64,000 bases of DNA, taken from Pseudarthrobacter sp. NS4 (GTDB lineage: Bacteria; Actinomycetota; Actinomycetes; Actinomycetales; Micrococcaceae). The position numbers were made by a program, and so were the translations under genes. The DNA lies in NCBI RefSeq assembly GCF_024758005.1, contig NZ_CP103288.1, positions 372,001-436,000 of the forward strand, given 5' to 3'. Positions 25,067-36,523 of the stretch are shown here, one piece after another; position 1 is the stretch's first letter; each line of letters starts with the position of its first letter. A model generated the notes under the pieces. The model was not told the origin of the DNA and searched no databases. It was given only the letters and a program-made list of their open reading frames with translations.

Positions 25067-26373
25067 GGTGTGTGCTCCCGCCTGTTCCTGGATTCGGTGG
25101 TTTCAGTTGGCTGCGTCCACGGAAGCGGGAGAACGGGAACAGGTTCGCCTGAGTCCACGCCGGCCGGCGGGACGGCCATAACGCCGTCGGCCCACGCCAG
25201 GCCGCGCATCATGCCGGGACCCGTGTGCTGGACCGGAAAGGCCAGCCCGGAAAGGAACCTGCAGGGGATCAACCGCGTGCGTCCCCCGTCAGGGCCGATG
25301 TCGCTTCCGGAGAGGACATGGTGCAACGGAGGCAGCTGCCGGCCTTCAAGGGCCGCCAGCAGCGGCGCGGCGATGGTCAGGAGCGCCATCATGGCTGCCA
25401 GCGGATTCCCCGGCAACCCGACGACGAAGCGGCCATCAGGGAGTCCGGCCAGCACAGCGGGGTGGCCGGGGCGCATGGCGATCCCGTCCAGCAGCAGTTC
25501 GCCGCCCAGGGCGGCTATGGCCGCACGGAAGTGGTCGGTGCCGGACCGGCCGGTGCCACCTGTTGTGATGATGACCTCGGCGCGTTCACCGGTCGCCTCG
25601 GCAGGGCCATTGAGGGCGGAAAGCCATTCGCTGAAGGAGTCGCCGATCCTAACGGGGCTGAGGGGAGTGCCTCCGAGCAGTGAAACAACCGTACCCAGTT
25701 GCGGGCCAAAGGTGTCCCTGACCTGTCCAGGTGCGGGAAGGCCTTGTGTCACCACTTCGCCGCCAGTGAGTACGACGGCGACTGTGGGCCGGGCGCGGAC
25801 CTGTACTTCGTCGTGGCCCGCTACAGCTGCCAGGGCTATGTGCCCCGGGTTGAGGACGGTGCCGACGGGCAGGAGTACCTCGCCCGCCCCGGCCTCTTCG
25901 CCTGCGGGGCGTATGTGCTGGCCGGGGTGTGGCTCGCCTTGGCGTGCGTCGGGGCCAAGTGTGAGAACGGCATTGCCCGCTCCGTCCGTGGCCACTTGGC
26001 CGCTTTCCCTGCGCAGGATGGCAGCGGCACCGGCCGGTACCAGGCCTCCGGTCGCAATGACCCTCGCATGGTTCGGCGGCAGGGCCCCGGGGGGCGGTAG
26101 GGGCTGTCCGGTATTGGGAAGGAGCCAGGGGCCTGGACCGTTCACCGCCCAGCCATCCATTGCGGACGAAGCATAGTGTGGAAGGTCCTGCAGTGCGGTG
26201 ACAGCGCGGGTCAGGACGCGGCCCGCGGCATCGCCCAGCGGGAGGGACACCGCCGGGAGCGGCCCCGCGCAGTCGAAGGCCAGCTGGCGGGCTTCAGCCC
26301 ACGTTGGAGACGCGCCGTGCACGCCCGGTGCGCAGGAAGCGGATGCACCGGGTAGGAGTTCTTCGGTGAACAT
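25054..26373 (-). CDS. moeA: Molybdopterin molybdenumtransferase MoeA
   Basis: 439 residues, slightly long for the family (about 400). The N-terminal region contains HYASSAMDGWAV, the hallmark of MoeA. The nucleotide-binding core has ITTGGTGRSGTDHF, and later GLPGNPLAAMM. It inserts molybdate into adenylylated molybdopterin. AAGGAA lies ahead of ATG 26373. It shares an operon with fdhD. A long imperfect inverted repeat (26423-26510) separates it from metF, so this pair may have its own control. Confidence 0.94.
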   Translation of the reverse strand: MFTEELLPGASASCAPGVHGASPTWAEARQLAFDCAGPLPAVSLPLGDAAGRVLTRAVTALQDLPHYASSAMDGWAVNGPGPWLLPNTGQPLPPPGALPPNHARVIATGGLVPAGAAAILRRESGQVATDGAGNAVLTLGPDARQGEPHPGQHIRPAGEEAGAGEVLLPVGTVLNPGHIALAAVAGHDEVQVRARPTVAVVLTGGEVVTQGLPAPGQVRDTFGPQLGTVVSLLGGTPLSPVRIGDSFSEWLSALNGPAEATGERAEVIITTGGTGRSGTDHFRAAIAALGGELLLDGIAMRPGHPAVLAGLPDGRFVVGLPGNPLAAMMALLTIAAPLLAALEGRQLPPLHHVLSGSDIGPDGGRTRLIPCRFLSGLAFPVQHTGPGMMRGLAWADGVMAVPPAGVDSGEPVPVLPLPWTQPTETTESRNRREHTPWHA

Positions 26374-26422
26374 CGATGTTCCTTGTCATGTCGAAAGCGC
26401 TCGGTCCCCGGCGGGAAGCAGG

Positions 26423-26510
26423 TGGTCCCGTTTCCGAAAGTGGTGCTTCGATGAGGAATACCTCCCCAGGTTTTAGGCCCATCGAAGCACCATTCACGGA
26501 AACGGGACCA
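26423..26510. repeat. Long imperfect inverted repeat in the moeA leader
   Basis: The arms at 26423-26456 and 26478-26510 match over about 29 of 33 bases (TGGTCCCGTTTCCG, then GGTGCTTCGATG, in both). About 21 bases lie between, including a GAGG-TATT-CCTC mini-hairpin when read on the minus strand. It lies in the 5' leader of moeA, about 50 bases ahead of its ATG. Confidence 0.75.
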
Positions 26511-26550
26511 GAAAGTCGTTATGGTTAGTTCCGCGCAGGTCCACCTGCCC

Positions 26551-26592
26551 TGATATTTCATTCAAATACGAAAGATATATCAGTTATATTAG
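26551..26592. promoter_or_regulatory. AT-rich GntR-type palindromes downstream of metF
   Basis: TGATATTTCA (26551-26560) and GATATATC (26574-26581) followed by a TTATATTAG stretch. They resemble sites at 32442-32476 and 33305-33327. They lie just after the metF stop codon and ahead of the moeA leader, and could drive regulated transcription of moeA-fdhD. Confidence 0.5.
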
Positions 26593-27449
26593 TGAGTTGG
26601 GACACCTTTGTCCAGCTTTTCCGGAGCCGGAATGGGAACTGCCGGAACCCGCTCCAGCAGGCCGGGCAGCCCCGAAAAATCGTTGAAAGTGTAGATGTGG
26701 AAGCCGGCGAAGAGTGGGTGGCCCCCGAGCTTTCGGTGTACCTTCCCGGCAAGTCCAGCGCTGTCATACTGCAGCAGGTGCTGCCGGTTCCACAGCGCCC
26801 TGGCCATTCCGGTTCCATGGGCCAGTTTGATGGAGCGGCCCACTCCGAGCCGCGCTGCCATCGCAACCAGCTTCCCGGTCGAAACGGGTCCGGGGATCCC
26901 GACCCATACGGGCAGATGCGGCCCGCTGTGGACCAGGCCGTCGAGGTAGCGGGTGATGTCGTCAGCTGAGAAGCACATCTGCGTGACCAGGGAAGAAGCC
27001 AGCGGCGCCTTGGAGTCCAGGCTCGCTTTCAACCCGCCTGCAGTGATCCCCGGATGTCCTTCCGGGTAACCGGCGATACCGATCGTGAGAAGTGGGGAGA
27101 ACGCTTTTACGGCGTCCAGGAGCTGCCCGCTCCAGGCGTACGGTCCTTCGGGTGTCCGGCGGTCGCCGGCAACAATAAACAGCTCTGATACTCCGGCCTC
27201 GAGCAGTTGCCGCAGGAAGCCGTGCAGCTCTTCCTCGCTGCCAATACTCCGCGCAGCGACGTGCGGCACCACGCTGTACCCCAGACGTGCCAGCCGGACG
27301 GAGGCAGCGACCGTCCGTGCCGGGCCATGGTGGGGAAGGCACGTGACGCTGACGGAACCGGGGGCCGGGTAAACCTTTGGGAGCTGGTCCAGCAGGCTTG
27401 CCGACGGGACAACTTCCAGCCTCACCCGTACACCCGGTTCCGCGTCCAT
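26589..27449 (-). CDS. Methylenetetrahydrofolate reductase family protein (MetF-like)
   Basis: 286 residues, single TIM barrel. Aligned by eye with E. coli MetF: an early Glu in RLEVVPS, Asp in IVAGDRRTP, the motif IAGYPEGHP, and Gln in VTQMCF, where the usual TQFFF is partly changed. It should bind FAD and reduce methylene-THF to methyl-THF, or run a related folate reaction. Its start follows the folD stop by seven bases, inside the purU-dmgO-fchA-folD operon. It may be a C1-catabolic paralogue rather than the methionine-pathway enzyme. Confidence 0.85.
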   Translation of the reverse strand: MDAEPGVRVRLEVVPSASLLDQLPKVYPAPGSVSVTCLPHHGPARTVAASVRLARLGYSVVPHVAARSIGSEEELHGFLRQLLEAGVSELFIVAGDRRTPEGPYAWSGQLLDAVKAFSPLLTIGIAGYPEGHPGITAGGLKASLDSKAPLASSLVTQMCFSADDITRYLDGLVHSGPHLPVWVGIPGPVSTGKLVAMAARLGVGRSIKLAHGTGMARALWNRQHLLQYDSAGLAGKVHRKLGGHPLFAGFHIYTFNDFSGLPGLLERVPAVPIPAPEKLDKGVPTH

Positions 27450-27456
27450 TGCTTCC

Positions 27457-28347
27457 TTACCCGGCGGTTTCCATGACCTGTGCAGCCAACATGGGCGAAG
27501 GAGACTGGTTCCGCGCCGCTTCCACCGTGTGGAGCAGCAGCAGCGCCGTGGTGACGGACCCGACTCCGCCGGGGACCGGAGTCAGTGCAGCCGCGACGCC
27601 GCGTACGCTGGCCTCGTCCACATCGCCCACCAGGGAACCGTCGGGGAGGACGTTCGTGCCGACGTCGACCACTACGGTCTTGCCGGAAACATCGCTGCCG
27701 GTCAGCAGGCCGGTGCGTCCGGCGGCGACCACCACCACGTCCGCCTCCCTGGTGTATTTCCCGAGTGGTCCTGACCTGGAATGGCAGACTGTGACGGCAG
27801 CGTCCCGTGCCAGCAGCAGGAGGGACAGCGGCTTCCCCACAACGGCGGAACGGCCAACCACGACGACGTTCCGGCCCGCCACCGGGATGTCGTAGTGGTC
27901 GAGGATTTCGACGACGGCCCGGGCGGTGGCAGGTGGGAACGCGGGCTGCCCCACGGCCAGCCGTCCAAGGCTCAGCGGATTGGCGCCGTCGATGTCCTTT
28001 TCAGGGGCGATGAGGCCCACCAGCGCATCGGCCCGGACATCCGCCGGAAGGGGAGTCTGCAGGATGATGCCGTTCACAGACGGCTCTGCGCTCAGGTCCC
28101 GCAGCACACTGGCCAGCACCTGCTCTGTGGCGTCATGGCCCAGGTCAATGATCCGGCAGTCAATGCCGGCACGTTCCGCTGCGCGTTCGATGGAGCGGAC
28201 GTACCAGAGCGTTGATTCGTCGTCTGTAGCCATGACGACGGCGAGCACGGGACGCAGGCTGTCCTGTTCGAGACTCCTGGCCTCATCCTGGGTCTTCTCC
28301 CGGATGATCCCGGCAAGTGTCTTTCCCGAAAGCGTTGCAGTGCTCAA
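27457..28347 (-). CDS. folD: FolD-like methylenetetrahydrofolate dehydrogenase, cyclohydrolase Lys missing
   Basis: 296 residues. Family blocks are clear: WYVRSIERAAERAGI, GIILQTPLPADV, PEKDIDGANPLSLGRL, VVVGRSAVVGKPLSLLL and PVPGGVGSVT. The Tyr is kept (Tyr49), but the Lys four residues later, essential for cyclohydrolase activity in FolD/MTHFD, is Ile53. The Gln and Asp of the folate pocket remain. It is predicted to be a dehydrogenase that makes methenyl-THF but may not hydrolyse it. Its ATG overlaps the stop of fchA by four bases, and FchA could supply the missing step. Confidence 0.92.
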   Translation of the reverse strand: MSTATLSGKTLAGIIREKTQDEARSLEQDSLRPVLAVVMATDDESTLWYVRSIERAAERAGIDCRIIDLGHDATEQVLASVLRDLSAEPSVNGIILQTPLPADVRADALVGLIAPEKDIDGANPLSLGRLAVGQPAFPPATARAVVEILDHYDIPVAGRNVVVVGRSAVVGKPLSLLLLARDAAVTVCHSRSGPLGKYTREADVVVVAAGRTGLLTGSDVSGKTVVVDVGTNVLPDGSLVGDVDEASVRGVAAALTPVPGGVGSVTTALLLLHTVEAARNQSPSPMLAAQVMETAG

Positions 28348-28970
28348 CGGAGGATCCTTTCACGTACGCGTGCCACCAGGGAATCGGCGGCGAGGACAAT
28401 CTTGTCCTCAAGGCCGTCCGTCTGATTCGACAGGAGCAACCGTGTCCCGGGGTCCTTGATGGCCACTACGTTGATGTCGATATTGACGCGTGCGGTGGTT
28501 GCGGCCGCGCGGGCGGCATCGGCGGCGGCGGCGACGTCACTGATGACGTTGGCATTTGCCACCTCAAACAGCTCTGTGGCGAGTTCCACCACAGCGCCGG
28601 CAACTTCGATGAGTTGTGCCGGTGTCTGTGCCGCCTGGACGAGGGCCGCATCAATGGTCTGGGCCCGGGTGGCCTTGAGCTCCTCTGTGGTGGAGGGGAG
28701 CTTGTAAGCGTCAATGACGCCCTGGAAGGCCTGCTCGTCCGCGTCGGCCAGGCGCAGCGCCTCACTGACGAGCCCGTCGGAGGCCTCCGTGATCCGCTGC
28801 ACCAGTGCCGCGTGCTGCTCATATTTGCCGCCCGTGGTGTACCGCGCCACCATGGCCACCAGGGCGGCGCCCTGCGCGGCGTGCAGGGCGCCAGCGGCAC
28901 CGCCGCCCGGGGTGGGCTGACGGGACGCGAGCCGGGTGAGGTAGCTGTGGATTGTCTCTGCGCTGATCAT
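28344..28970 (-). CDS. fchA: FchA-type methenyl-THF cyclohydrolase / formimido-THF cyclodeaminase family
   Basis: 208 residues, the same length I recall for Methylobacterium FchA. The N-terminus TPGGGAAGALHAAQGAALVAMV is the glycine-rich FTCD_C folate-binding signature. The helical body ends in ANVISDVAAAADAA. No formiminotransferase domain or histidine-degradation gene is near, so cyclohydrolase (methenyl-THF to 10-formyl-THF) is more likely than cyclodeaminase. It sits three bases after dimethylglycine oxidase and overlaps folD. Confidence 0.9.
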   Translation of the reverse strand: MISAETIHSYLTRLASRQPTPGGGAAGALHAAQGAALVAMVARYTTGGKYEQHAALVQRITEASDGLVSEALRLADADEQAFQGVIDAYKLPSTTEELKATRAQTIDAALVQAAQTPAQLIEVAGAVVELATELFEVANANVISDVAAAADAARAAATTARVNIDINVVAIKDPGTRLLLSNQTDGLEDKIVLAADSLVARVRERILR

Positions 28971-28973
28971 GGC

Positions 28974-32425
<3,452 letters not shown>

Positions 32426-32441
32426 GTCCCCTCCTCCTTTT

Positions 32442-32476
32442 TAGATATATTCAAATGTTGGGAACTGATATATTAG
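32442..32476. promoter_or_regulatory. GntR operator candidates between purU and the gntR gene
   Basis: TAGATATATTCA (32442-32453) and CTGATATATTAG (32465-32476) flank the divergent start sites. A TATACT -10 box for the regulator gene lies at 32491-32496, so the second site would overlap its -35 region, consistent with autoregulation. Confidence 0.55.
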
Positions 32477-32549
32477 GTTGATGATCAGCGTATACTGGTC
32501 GCAGAGTGAGGTCAATAGTTCATTTCCGGCCCGGGGAAGGGGTCCTAGC

Positions 32550-33230
32550 GTGGCATTTGAAACTTTGGCAGTCGCGGATGATGTCAGTCGGAAGTCCCTG
32601 GCGGATGTTGCCTACGAAAGCATCCGGGACCGGCTCCTCATGCTGGAAATCAAGCCCGGTGAACTCCTCAACGATGACGTCCTTGCCAAATCGCTCGGTG
32701 TCGGCCGTACCCCCGTCCGCGAAGCCCTTAAGCGGCTCGAACTGGACCGCCTGGTGGTTACCTATCCCCGCCGCGGTACCTTCGCCACCCGGGTGGACGT
32801 CACGGATCTTTCATTCATTTCGGAAATCCGCGCCCAGCTTGAGCCCCTGGCGGCCGCCCGGGCAGCGCGGATAGCTACCCAGGGTGTCCGGGAACAGTTG
32901 CGGGCCATCCTCAGTGACGTCGAGGTGTTTGATGCCGCCGCCGCCTCCGTAACCGAAACCCTGAGGCTGGACGCCCGCGTGCACCAGGGGATCTACGCTG
33001 CGGCCGCCAACCCCCACCTCGAGGACATCCTGATCCGCTACGACAACCTGGCCACCAGGATCTGGTGCATGGTCATTGACCGCCTTCCGGACCTGTCCCG
33101 CCACGTCCACGAACACCTGGACTTGCTCCGCGCGGTCATTGATGGTGACGAGGACAAAGCCGCTGAGCTCGCGCGGGTTCATGTGAGCGGCTTCGAACAC
33201 GCGGTCCGCGAGGCACTCTTCAGCGCGTAG
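32550..33230 (+). CDS. GntR family transcriptional regulator (FadR/VanR-like)
   Basis: 226 residues from GTG 32550 (GGAAGGGG upstream). A start at 32478-32481 would lie upstream of the TATACT box at 32491, so it is rejected. The winged helix (SLADVAYESIRDRLLMLEIKPG, then LGVGRTPVREALKRLELDRLV) is followed by an FCD ligand domain with the expected Asp/His metal-site residues (DARVHQGIYAAA, HEHLDLLRAV and a late His in RVHVSGFEHA). It is very probably the regulator of the betaine/one-carbon operon. The inducer is unknown; dimethylglycine, sarcosine or a folate intermediate are guesses. Confidence 0.9.
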   Translation: MAFETLAVADDVSRKSLADVAYESIRDRLLMLEIKPGELLNDDVLAKSLGVGRTPVREALKRLELDRLVVTYPRRGTFATRVDVTDLSFISEIRAQLEPLAAARAARIATQGVREQLRAILSDVEVFDAAAASVTETLRLDARVHQGIYAAAANPHLEDILIRYDNLATRIWCMVIDRLPDLSRHVHEHLDLLRAVIDGDEDKAAELARVHVSGFEHAVREALFSA

Positions 33231-33304
33231 GCCACTCACGGCTCCGGTTTCTTTTCCGAAGCGCGTTGACACCCGGTGTGACCTGCAACATACTTGGATC
33301 CCCT

Positions 33305-33327
33305 ATTGATATATCAATGAAATATCA
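33305..33327. promoter_or_regulatory. Perfect GntR-type palindrome downstream of the gntR gene
   Basis: A perfect 14-base palindrome built on TTGATATATCAA (33305-33318) runs into TGAAATATCA (33318-33327). It lies about 55 bases ahead of the next gene (GTG 33382), which may join the regulon. Confidence 0.55.
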
Positions 33328-33381
33328 GCTTGTTTAGGGCCAAGGATTGCGGCACCCCTGTGCCAGGTGATGGAGGAAAAC

Positions 33382-33654
33382 GTGAACCCAGGCGCACGCA
33401 CGGAGTCAGCCTCCGTGGGAAGCACCACAAGGCCGGCAAAGCGCCCGGCCCGCAGGAAAGGCGGGCGTGGAGTCCGCGCCGACTGGGCACGGCTGACCGG
33501 ACATACCGTCGAGGTGTGGCTGCTGGATGAGCATGTCACCACCGGCGTGGTTGACCAGGCGGCCGAGGACGATTCCGTTTTGTGGATAGCGGGCGAAGGC
33601 ATCAGCACCCGCAGGTTGTTCGACAAGTCCACTGGCTACCAGGTGTGGGTCTAA
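33382..33654 (+). CDS. Small hypothetical protein
   Basis: About 90 residues from GTG 33382, with GGAGG five bases upstream. A basic, disordered first third (RPAKRPARRKGGRG) precedes a compact C-terminal module (GHTVEVWLLDEHVTTGVVDQAAEDDSVLWIAGE) that looks like a small SH3-like or Sm-like barrel. Function is unknown. A perfect GntR-type palindrome is placed just upstream, suggesting possible coregulation with one-carbon genes. Confidence 0.65.
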   Translation: MNPGARTESASVGSTTRPAKRPARRKGGRGVRADWARLTGHTVEVWLLDEHVTTGVVDQAAEDDSVLWIAGEGISTRRLFDKSTGYQVWV

Positions 33655-33693
33655 AGCAGATTCCCGCCCGTTGGCGTGCCCCCTGCCGCCACT

Positions 33694-35004
33694 TCATCTC
33701 AGGCCATGGCTGTGCGCCAGGGCGATGGCTTCGGTCCGGGAAGCCACCTGGAGTTTCCTGAACAGGTTGCGGACATGGAACTTGACGGTGTTCTCGCTGA
33801 TGTTGAGCGCGGATGCGATGTTTCGATTGCGCTGGCCGGCCGCCAGAAGCTGAAGCACTTCCAGTTCCCGGGCGGCGAGGTTCCAGGCTGAAACATCGCC
33901 GGGCGCGGCCGGTGGATCCAGGGGGAGGGTAACGGAAATGTCGGCTCCCCAGCCCGGCATGAGGTCGATTTCCATACGCCCGTCCAAGGCCTGGACCCTG
34001 CGGTCGAGCCTGCCGATGTTGGGAGCATCGGCAGAGAGCCCGCCCTTGCCATCGTCCCGGACATTGATGAGCAGGTTTTCGCCGTCACAGTCCCATTGCG
34101 TGCGGACCCGGCGGACCTCCGGCTGTTCCATCATCGCCAGCAGCAGGCCGCGCACCACGGCCCTCGCCGCAATTGCTACCTCCCCAGGCAGCGCCCTGCC
34201 GTTCAGCGGGGGTTCGATGAATTGGACGTCGATGCCGCTGAACCTGGTGAGGGGCCGCAAGTCCTCCCGCAGCCGTTGAAATGCCGTGGCCACCGGCTCC
34301 TCGATCAGTTCTGCAGTCCGGTCGTTGTGCGTTCGCAGCTCCACGAGTGCTTTGGCCGCGACGTCCGTTACGGTTGCGCGTGCCGCTGGGTCATCGAGGG
34401 ATGGTGACCTCAAGGCGGCGAGCAATGTTTCCAGGGTTGTTGAATGCAGGTCGACGAGCTCGCTTGTCACCCTGAGCCGTTCCGCCGATGCCGCACGGGA
34501 TTCCAGCAGGTAGGAGGGCGGGGCGTCCTTGACCTTTTCCTGGATCCGGCGCGCGGCCAGCTCCCACAGGTAGGGCACCAGCTCCAGGTTGCGGGATTGC
34601 TGAACTCCGGCTTCAGGCGCATCGGGGTAGGTGATGACCAAAAGGGCCTTGCTGGGCTGGTAAGTCAGCGCATGGATGTGCCGGCTGCGGCCTGCGATCT
34701 GGGCTTCTCCAGACCAGGGCCCGGCACTACTCAGCGAGGCCCGGAGCTGCTGCAGTTCGGCGATGGACACCCGGTCAATGACATCAGCGTCGCCGGCTTT
34801 CTTTTGCGGACGCCCTGTGCACTCTTCGGTGAAGATCACCAGTGCGTCGCCCCCGGTGTAAGGATGTATGGCCTCCCGCAGCAGCTCGGCGATTGCGGAG
34901 AGCGGGGCATCCGCAATCCGGGAAATGGCGCGAAGCAGGGGCCATGGCAGCGCGTCTTTGGGGACTGCCGCAACGGACCCAATGGATGGTGCACTCTCAC
35001 TCAT
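33694..35004 (-). CDS. Sensor-regulator fusion: GAF-like, HATPase-like and LuxR HTH domains
   Basis: 436 residues. The N-terminal 170 look like a GAF-type sensor. A helical linker with SAERLRVTSELVDLHSTTLETLLAAL resembles a HisKA_3 dimerisation segment but lacks an obvious phospho-acceptor His in the usual motif; HSTT is the nearest. A degenerate HATPase_c follows (NLLINVRDDGKGG, then GWGADISVTLPL). The C-terminus is a LuxR/NarL HTH (LAARELEVLQLLAAGQRNRNIASALNISENTVKFHVRNLFRKL). Sensor kinase-like and DNA-binding parts are thus in one protein. It is divergent from hxlB and is the likely regulator of the RuMP genes. Confidence 0.82.
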   Translation of the reverse strand: MSESAPSIGSVAAVPKDALPWPLLRAISRIADAPLSAIAELLREAIHPYTGGDALVIFTEECTGRPQKKAGDADVIDRVSIAELQQLRASLSSAGPWSGEAQIAGRSRHIHALTYQPSKALLVITYPDAPEAGVQQSRNLELVPYLWELAARRIQEKVKDAPPSYLLESRAASAERLRVTSELVDLHSTTLETLLAALRSPSLDDPAARATVTDVAAKALVELRTHNDRTAELIEEPVATAFQRLREDLRPLTRFSGIDVQFIEPPLNGRALPGEVAIAARAVVRGLLLAMMEQPEVRRVRTQWDCDGENLLINVRDDGKGGLSADAPNIGRLDRRVQALDGRMEIDLMPGWGADISVTLPLDPPAAPGDVSAWNLAARELEVLQLLAAGQRNRNIASALNISENTVKFHVRNLFRKLQVASRTEAIALAHSHGLR

Positions 35005-35133
35005 CCGGTCATCCTACTGGACAGACGCGGGGGCTACCTACCCAAAAGGGTGGCCAGAACCATCCCGATTTAGCGTATCGCCTACCCCGCAAGCACAGGA
35101 GTATTGATTGCAGGCCAATCCTAAGGAGGAAAC

Positions 35134-35733
35134 GTGGAATCAACCGTTCTGACGGCACCCGCCGTTGAAGCAACCGGGGAAGCCATCGCCGGCAATATCT
35201 CCCTGGTTCTGACGGAGATCGCAGACACGTCCGGCAACATCAGCCCGCTGCAGTTGGATGATGCTGCCGCGGAATTGGGCCGGGCCAGCCGGGTGTTCGT
35301 CGCAGGCGCCGGACGCAGCGGCCTGGTGCTGAGGATGGCCGCAATGAGGCTGATGCACCTTGGCCTGGTGGTGCACGTGGCAGGGGATACCACCACGCCT
35401 GCCATCCGCGAAGGCGACCTTCTCCTGGTCGCATCAGGCTCGGGCACCACCTCCGGGGTGGTGAAGGCAGCCGAGACGGCCTCAAAGGCCCAGGCGAGGA
35501 TCGTTGCCTTTACTGCCAACCCAGGTTCTCCGCTGGCAGGCCTGGCTGACGCCGTCGTGGTGCTGCCGGCCCAGCAGAAGACCGACCACGGATCCGGCGT
35601 CTCCCGCCAGTACTCCGGAAGCCTTTTCGAGCAGGTGCTGTTCGTGGCCACGGAAGCGCTGTTCCACTCCCTGTGGGACACGGCAGATGTGCCGGCCGAA
35701 CAGCTGTGGCTGCGGCACGCCAACCTCGAATAG
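35134..35733 (+). CDS. hxlB: 6-phospho-3-hexuloisomerase
   Basis: 199 residues from GTG 35134 with TAAGGAGG ahead. It is a single SIS domain with VAGAGRSGLVLRMAAMRLMHLG and GDLLLVASGSGTTSGVV, the standard signature of this family. It converts D-arabino-hex-3-ulose 6-phosphate to fructose 6-phosphate, the second step of the ribulose monophosphate formaldehyde-fixing pathway. hxlA follows 48 bases downstream. The order hxlB-hxlA is reversed relative to Bacillus subtilis hxlAB. Confidence 0.94.
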   Translation: MESTVLTAPAVEATGEAIAGNISLVLTEIADTSGNISPLQLDDAAAELGRASRVFVAGAGRSGLVLRMAAMRLMHLGLVVHVAGDTTTPAIREGDLLLVASGSGTTSGVVKAAETASKAQARIVAFTANPGSPLAGLADAVVVLPAQQKTDHGSGVSRQYSGSLFEQVLFVATEALFHSLWDTADVPAEQLWLRHANLE

Positions 35734-35781
35734 ACCTCGCTCCTTTCCCTTCAGAAATCCCTTAAAGAAAGCAGAAACACA

Positions 35782-36405
35782 ATGAAACTTCAGGTTGCCA
35801 TGGACTTGCTCACGATCGAGGATGCCCTCGAGCTCGCAGGCAAAGTCGCCGAACACGTTGACATCATCGAACTGGGTACGCCCCTCATCAAGGCCGCCGG
35901 CCTGGGCGCTGTCACAGCAGTCAAGGAAGCCCACCCGGACAAGATCGTCTTCGCCGACATGAAGACCATGGATGCAGGCGAGCTGGAAGCCGACATTGCC
36001 TTCAAAGCCGGAGCAGACCTCGTCTCTGTGCTTGGAAGCGCCGACGACTCCACCATCGCCGGAGCCGTCAAGGCTGCAAAGGCACACAACAAGGGCATCG
36101 TCGTGGACCTCATCGGAGTTCCCAACAAGGTTGCCCGTGCCAAGGAAGCCCGCGCCCTCGGTGCCAAGTTCGTCGAAATGCACGCCGGTCTGGATGAGCA
36201 GGCACAGCCGGGCTTCGACCTGAACGGACTGCTCCGCTCCGGCGAAGAGGCCCAGGTTCCCTTCTCCGTGGCCGGCGGGGTCAACATCTCCACCATCGCC
36301 GCCGTGCAGCAGGCAGGCGCAGAGGTGGCCGTAGCCGGTGGTGCCATCTACGGTGCTGCCGATCCTGCAGTGGCCGCCAAGGAACTCAAGGCCGCGATCA
36401 GCTAA
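35782..36405 (+). CDS. hxlA: 3-hexulose-6-phosphate synthase
   Basis: 207 residues, a TIM barrel of the OMP-decarboxylase superfamily. MKLQVAMDLLT, HVDIIELGTPLI, FADMKTMDAGELEA and the late VAGGVNISTI are family markers; the Asp-x-Lys-x-x-Asp motif is intact (DMKTMD). It condenses formaldehyde with ribulose 5-phosphate. Formaldehyde would come from the nearby Rieske demethylase. Codon use strongly favours C-ending codons, suggesting high expression. Confidence 0.95.
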   Translation: MKLQVAMDLLTIEDALELAGKVAEHVDIIELGTPLIKAAGLGAVTAVKEAHPDKIVFADMKTMDAGELEADIAFKAGADLVSVLGSADDSTIAGAVKAAKAHNKGIVVDLIGVPNKVARAKEARALGAKFVEMHAGLDEQAQPGFDLNGLLRSGEEAQVPFSVAGGVNISTIAAVQQAGAEVAVAGGAIYGAADPAVAAKELKAAIS

Positions 36406-36420
36406 TCCCTGCCTCGGCCA

Positions 36421-36457
36421 AACGGCGGTCCCACCCGGCAAGGGTGGGGCCGCTGTT
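36421..36457 (+). terminator. Stable hairpin between hxlA and zwf
   Basis: A 16-bp stem (36421-36436 with 36442-36457), with two G-U type pairs, closes on GGCAA. No U-tract follows. It may end part of the hxlBA transcript or stabilise it, with some read-through into zwf. Confidence 0.6.
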
Positions 36458-36523
36458 CCGTCAAAAGCCCATGTACTTGCTCAAGCACCACATTCCTACA
36501 GCGTCGTAGAAAAGGACACGTCA

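Noticed and set aside
26423..26510. Rho-independent terminator of metF
   Set aside because: No U-tract in the direction of transcription and an imperfect, very long stem.
28344..28970. Histidine-degradation cyclodeaminase
   Set aside because: No formiminotransferase or hut gene nearby; the folate operon context favours cyclohydrolase.
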